A stretch of 8,689 nucleotides of DNA from an uncultured Flavobacteriaceae bacterium (lineage in GTDB: Bacteria; Bacteroidota; Bacteroidia; Flavobacteriales; Flavobacteriaceae), in the NCBI GenBank assembly GCA_947311815.1, contig CAMZMA010000258.1, forward strand, positions 1-8,689, read 5' to 3'. This document shows positions 7,054 to 8,689 of this stretch, piece after piece. Under the pieces are notes generated by a model, which made no database searches, was not told where the DNA came from, and saw only the letters and a list, made by a program, of their open reading frames with translations. Position 1 is the stretch's first letter. Each line of letters begins with the position of its first letter. A program made the translations under genes and the position numbers.

Positions 7054-7890
7054 TTATCCGAGTCCAACATCTAAAGACATCATTACAATAAAACCTGCAA
7101 TAAAGCCCAAAGTTGCGATGTCGGTATATTTATCTCGTTGTGTTTCTGGTATCACTTCTTCTACCACTACAAAAATCATCGCTCCTGCTGCAAACGCAAG
7201 TGCATACGGTAAAAGTGGCGTAAAAAACGACACGGCAACTGCACCTAAAACAGCTGCAATTGGCTCTACAACTGCCGATAATTGTCCGTACCAAAAACTT
7301 TTCCACCTACTTAACCCTTGTCTTCGTAAAGGCATTGCCACAGCAAAACCTTCAGGGAAATTTTGAATTCCAATACCAATTGCCAAAGTTATAGCTGCAA
7401 TAATCATTTGGGTTTGCTCTACACCTACCAATGTTGATGCTGCTCCAAAAAGCACACCAACTGCTAACCCTTCGGGGATATTATGCAAGGTAATTGCCAA
7501 AACCAATAAAATAGTTCGATGCCATTTGGTTTTTACTCCTTCTGCTTCAGTTTCTTTAAAATTGATGTGTAAGTGCGGCATAATTTTGTCCATTCCAAAC
7601 AACGCCAAAGCCCCTAAACCAAAACCGATTGCTGCAGGCAATACTTTTACAAAACCTTCTCCTTTACTATTTTCAATTGCGGGCGCTAACAAGCTCCAAA
7701 AACTTGCCGCAATCATTACGCCTCCTGTAAAACCTAACATTCCGTCTAAAACAGCTCTGTTCATTTTTTTAAAAAAGAACACTAAACTTGCCCCCAACGC
7801 AGTTAAAAACCAAGTAAAAAGCGATGCATATAACGCTGCCCAAATAGGATTTTCTTTAGCAAACGCAATCATTTGTTCAAATGTTGTCAT
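7054..7890 (-). CDS. ZIP-family divalent metal transporter, GufA type
   Basis: A 278-residue inner-membrane transporter expected to import Zn2+, Mn2+ or Fe2+ into the cytoplasm. Eight membrane helices can be placed at about 15-40, 46-68, 82-100, 126-153, 160-185, 200-222, 225-248 and 257-277. The metal-site motifs are HNIPEG (136-141) in helix 4 and QNFPEG (176-181) in helix 5. With E209 in helix 6 and EE (244-245) in helix 7, these resemble the binuclear site of the bacterial GufA-type protein BbZIP (His/Glu/Gln/Glu plus Asn and Glu). The position that is Asp in the second BbZIP site is Asn (N177) here. HLH (106-108) lies in the loop before helix 4. The ATG at 7888-7890 overlaps the regulator stop by ATGA, so translation is coupled. 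Pairing with a DtxR/MntR-type repressor favours Mn or Fe; the substrate cannot be decided from sequence. Confidence 0.93.
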   Translation of the reverse strand: MTTFEQMIAFAKENPIWAALYASLFTWFLTALGASLVFFFKKMNRAVLDGMLGFTGGVMIAASFWSLLAPAIENSKGEGFVKVLPAAIGFGLGALALFGMDKIMPHLHINFKETEAEGVKTKWHRTILLVLAITLHNIPEGLAVGVLFGAASTLVGVEQTQMIIAAITLAIGIGIQNFPEGFAVAMPLRRQGLSRWKSFWYGQLSAVVEPIAAVLGAVAVSFFTPLLPYALAFAAGAMIFVVVEEVIPETQRDKYTDIATLGFIAGFIVMMSLDVGLG

Positions 7891-8543
7891 ATTTTTTGAA
7901 TGTATAAATTAGTAGCTATTTTTTGTGAAACAGAAAACTGTTTATTTTGAGTTTTAATAATGACCGAACCATCAAAAGGCTCTTTATCAATCACTTTTAT
8001 TTCTTGTCCTAACGCAATTTTTTGCTTGTCTAAATACTGTAAAAAAGCAGCGGATGAATCTTTTACACCTACACAAATACCAATATCATCTTTTATTAAA
8101 GCCGATAACAATAATTGCTCTTGCGCTTGTACATTTCCTTTTTTATCGGGAATAATATCTCCGTGCGGATCTCTTTTCGGGAATCCTAAAAAAGCATCTA
8201 ATTTATCGATTAATTTGGGCGATTTTATATGCTCTAATTGTTCTGCCACATCATGCACTTCATCCCAAGAAAACTGAAGTTTATCTACTAAAAAAACCTC
8301 CCATAACCGATGTTTTCTTACAATATTTGCTGCCGCTTTTTTTCCGAAATCAGTTAACGTAACACCTTGGTATTTTTTATAAATCAGTACTTTTTTATCG
8401 GCTAATTTTTTAATCATATCGGTTACTGACGAGGCTTTTGTTTGCAGTTTATTTGCAATAGCATTGGTACTAATCCCTTTATCTGCAACAACATCTAAAT
8501 GATAAATTTCTTTGATATAATTTTCTTCTGATAAGGTAAGCAT
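7887..8543 (-). CDS. DtxR/MntR-family metal-dependent transcriptional repressor
   Basis: A 218-residue metal sensor expected to bind operator DNA when loaded with Mn2+ or Fe2+. The start chosen is the ATG at 8541-8543 (MLTLSEENYIKEIYHL), the usual family start; a longer TTG frame to 8588 would begin inside the promoter -7 element. Residues about 5-65 form the winged helix-turn-helix (STNAIANKLQTKASSVTDMI, then the wing YKKYQGVTLTDFG). Residues about 66-140 are the metal-binding and dimerisation domain, with H78, E82, H97, E101, E104 and H105 in KHRLWEVFL and HDVAEQLEH. The segment about 170-218 is an SH3-like FeoA domain. E101 stands where DtxR has Cys102, as in MntR, hinting at Mn2+. However, the MntR ligands Asp8 and Glu11 align with N8 and K11. 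It is first in the operon, overlaps the ZIP gene by 4 bp, and has a candidate operator at 8599-8620. Confidence 0.94.
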   Translation of the reverse strand: MLTLSEENYIKEIYHLDVVADKGISTNAIANKLQTKASSVTDMIKKLADKKVLIYKKYQGVTLTDFGKKAAANIVRKHRLWEVFLVDKLQFSWDEVHDVAEQLEHIKSPKLIDKLDAFLGFPKRDPHGDIIPDKKGNVQAQEQLLLSALIKDDIGICVGVKDSSAAFLQYLDKQKIALGQEIKVIDKEPFDGSVIIKTQNKQFSVSQKIATNLYIQKI

Positions 8544-8585
8544 TGTATTTTGACGTTTTACAGTAGTAATAAAATAATAATTACG

Positions 8586-8593
8586 CAAATATA
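8586..8593 (-). promoter_or_regulatory. Promoter -7 element for the metal-regulator operon
   Basis: On the minus strand this reads TATATTTG, an exact TAnnTTTG match, 42 nt before the regulator ATG. No good TTTG is found at the expected -33 position (about 8613-8616 reads TTAG). That position falls inside the dyad at 8599-8620, so a bound repressor would block polymerase. Confidence 0.65.
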
Positions 8594-8598
8594 AAATA

Positions 8599-8620
8599 AT
8601 TTTTAGATTAGTCTAAAAAT
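8599..8620. promoter_or_regulatory. Candidate DtxR/MntR-family operator (22-bp near-perfect dyad)
   Basis: Nine-base arms ATTTTTAGA (8599-8607) and TCTAAAAAT (8612-8620) flank the centre TTAG. Every base pair of the 22-bp dyad is symmetric except one (8608/8611). The inner sequence TTAGATTAGTCTAA fits the shape of known DtxR/IdeR boxes (TTAGGTTAGSCTAACC) in its TTAG, central TAG and CTAA words. It lies between the -7 element and the upstream terminator, covering the -33 position, so binding by the encoded repressor would give autoregulation. The operator assignment is inference. Confidence 0.6.
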
Positions 8621-8633
8621 AAATAGAAAAAAT

Positions 8634-8665
8634 AAAAAAAGACACTAAAAAAAGTGTCTTTTTTT
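8634..8665. terminator. Symmetric Rho-independent terminator at the right edge
   Basis: GACACT (8641-8646) and AGTGTC (8653-8658) pair around a six-A loop. They are flanked by seven A on the left and seven T on the right, giving a stem of up to 13 bp and a U-tract on either strand. As all genes here read leftward, it most likely ends a minus-strand gene lying beyond the right edge and insulates the metal-regulator promoter. Confidence 0.85.
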
Positions 8666-8689
8666 ATTAAAATAGTTTAATCTCAAAAA

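Noticed and set aside
3636..8277. Other plus-strand open frames (3636-3818, 6076-6384, 7118-7366, 7526-7912, 7960-8277)
   Set aside because: Each lies wholly or almost wholly inside a well-supported minus-strand gene and shows no family features of its own.
8544..8588. 15-residue N-terminal extension of the DtxR-family gene to a TTG at 8588
   Set aside because: That TTG is part of the TATATTTG -7 element, so it would not be on the transcript. The ATG at 8543 matches the family start.
8599..8620. The 22-bp dyad as a terminator
   Set aside because: Its arms have only two G-C pairs and a 4-nt centre, a much stronger terminator lies immediately upstream (8634-8665), and its place next to a -7 element fits an operator better.
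8667..8689. Possible end of a leftward gene (in one frame ...FEIKLF and TAA at 8667-8669)
   Set aside because: Stops occur in more than one frame within the last 23 bases (also TAA 8677-8679 and TGA 8683-8685), so the frame of any outside gene cannot be chosen.

Overview
The window looks like a chromosomal segment of a marine-type Flavobacteriaceae (Bacteroidota). It is very AT-rich, uses TAnnTTTG-type -7 promoter elements, lacks clear Shine-Dalgarno sequences, and its proteins (an OmpA protein with thrombospondin type 3 repeats, a RecB-nuclease UvrD helicase, a GufA-type ZIP transporter) are typical of that family. All seven genes read leftward on the minus strand. The genus is an inference from style and not from any search.

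Right to left in transcription order: a strong symmetric hairpin (8634-8665) closes whatever lies beyond the right edge. A promoter and a 22-bp near-perfect dyad resembling a DtxR-family operator follow. A tightly packed unit comes next: a DtxR/MntR-family metal-dependent repressor, a ZIP metal transporter that overlaps it by ATGA, a small three-helix membrane protein 10 nt on, and a 1045-aa AddA/RecB-like helicase-nuclease with a forced GTG start 9 nt after the preceding stop. A possible hairpin straddles the helicase stop codon. Glycine C-acetyltransferase (kbl) is next, behind a 68-nt gap holding a short 8-bp-period AAGTT array. The OmpA-family gene has its own well-formed promoter and a strong terminator. 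At the left edge is the 5' part of atpD, the F1 ATP synthase beta subunit, again with its own promoter.

Functionally there are four transcriptional blocks. (1) Metal homeostasis: a metal-sensing repressor probably autoregulates and controls a divalent-metal transporter, with a recombination/repair helicase-nuclease carried at the distal end. (2) Threonine/glycine catabolism (kbl). (3) An envelope protein linking the outer membrane to peptidoglycan. (4) Energy metabolism (atpD).

No gene-free stretch exceeds 300 bases; the largest gap (610-809) holds the atpD promoter and the ompA terminator. I saw no tRNA or rRNA gene, CRISPR array, insertion sequence or phage gene. I do not see a convincing undescribed system. 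The most interesting points are the regulator-operator-transporter unit with a DNA-repair gene attached, the in-frame single-stop junction between the membrane protein and the helicase, and the short periodic array upstream of kbl.
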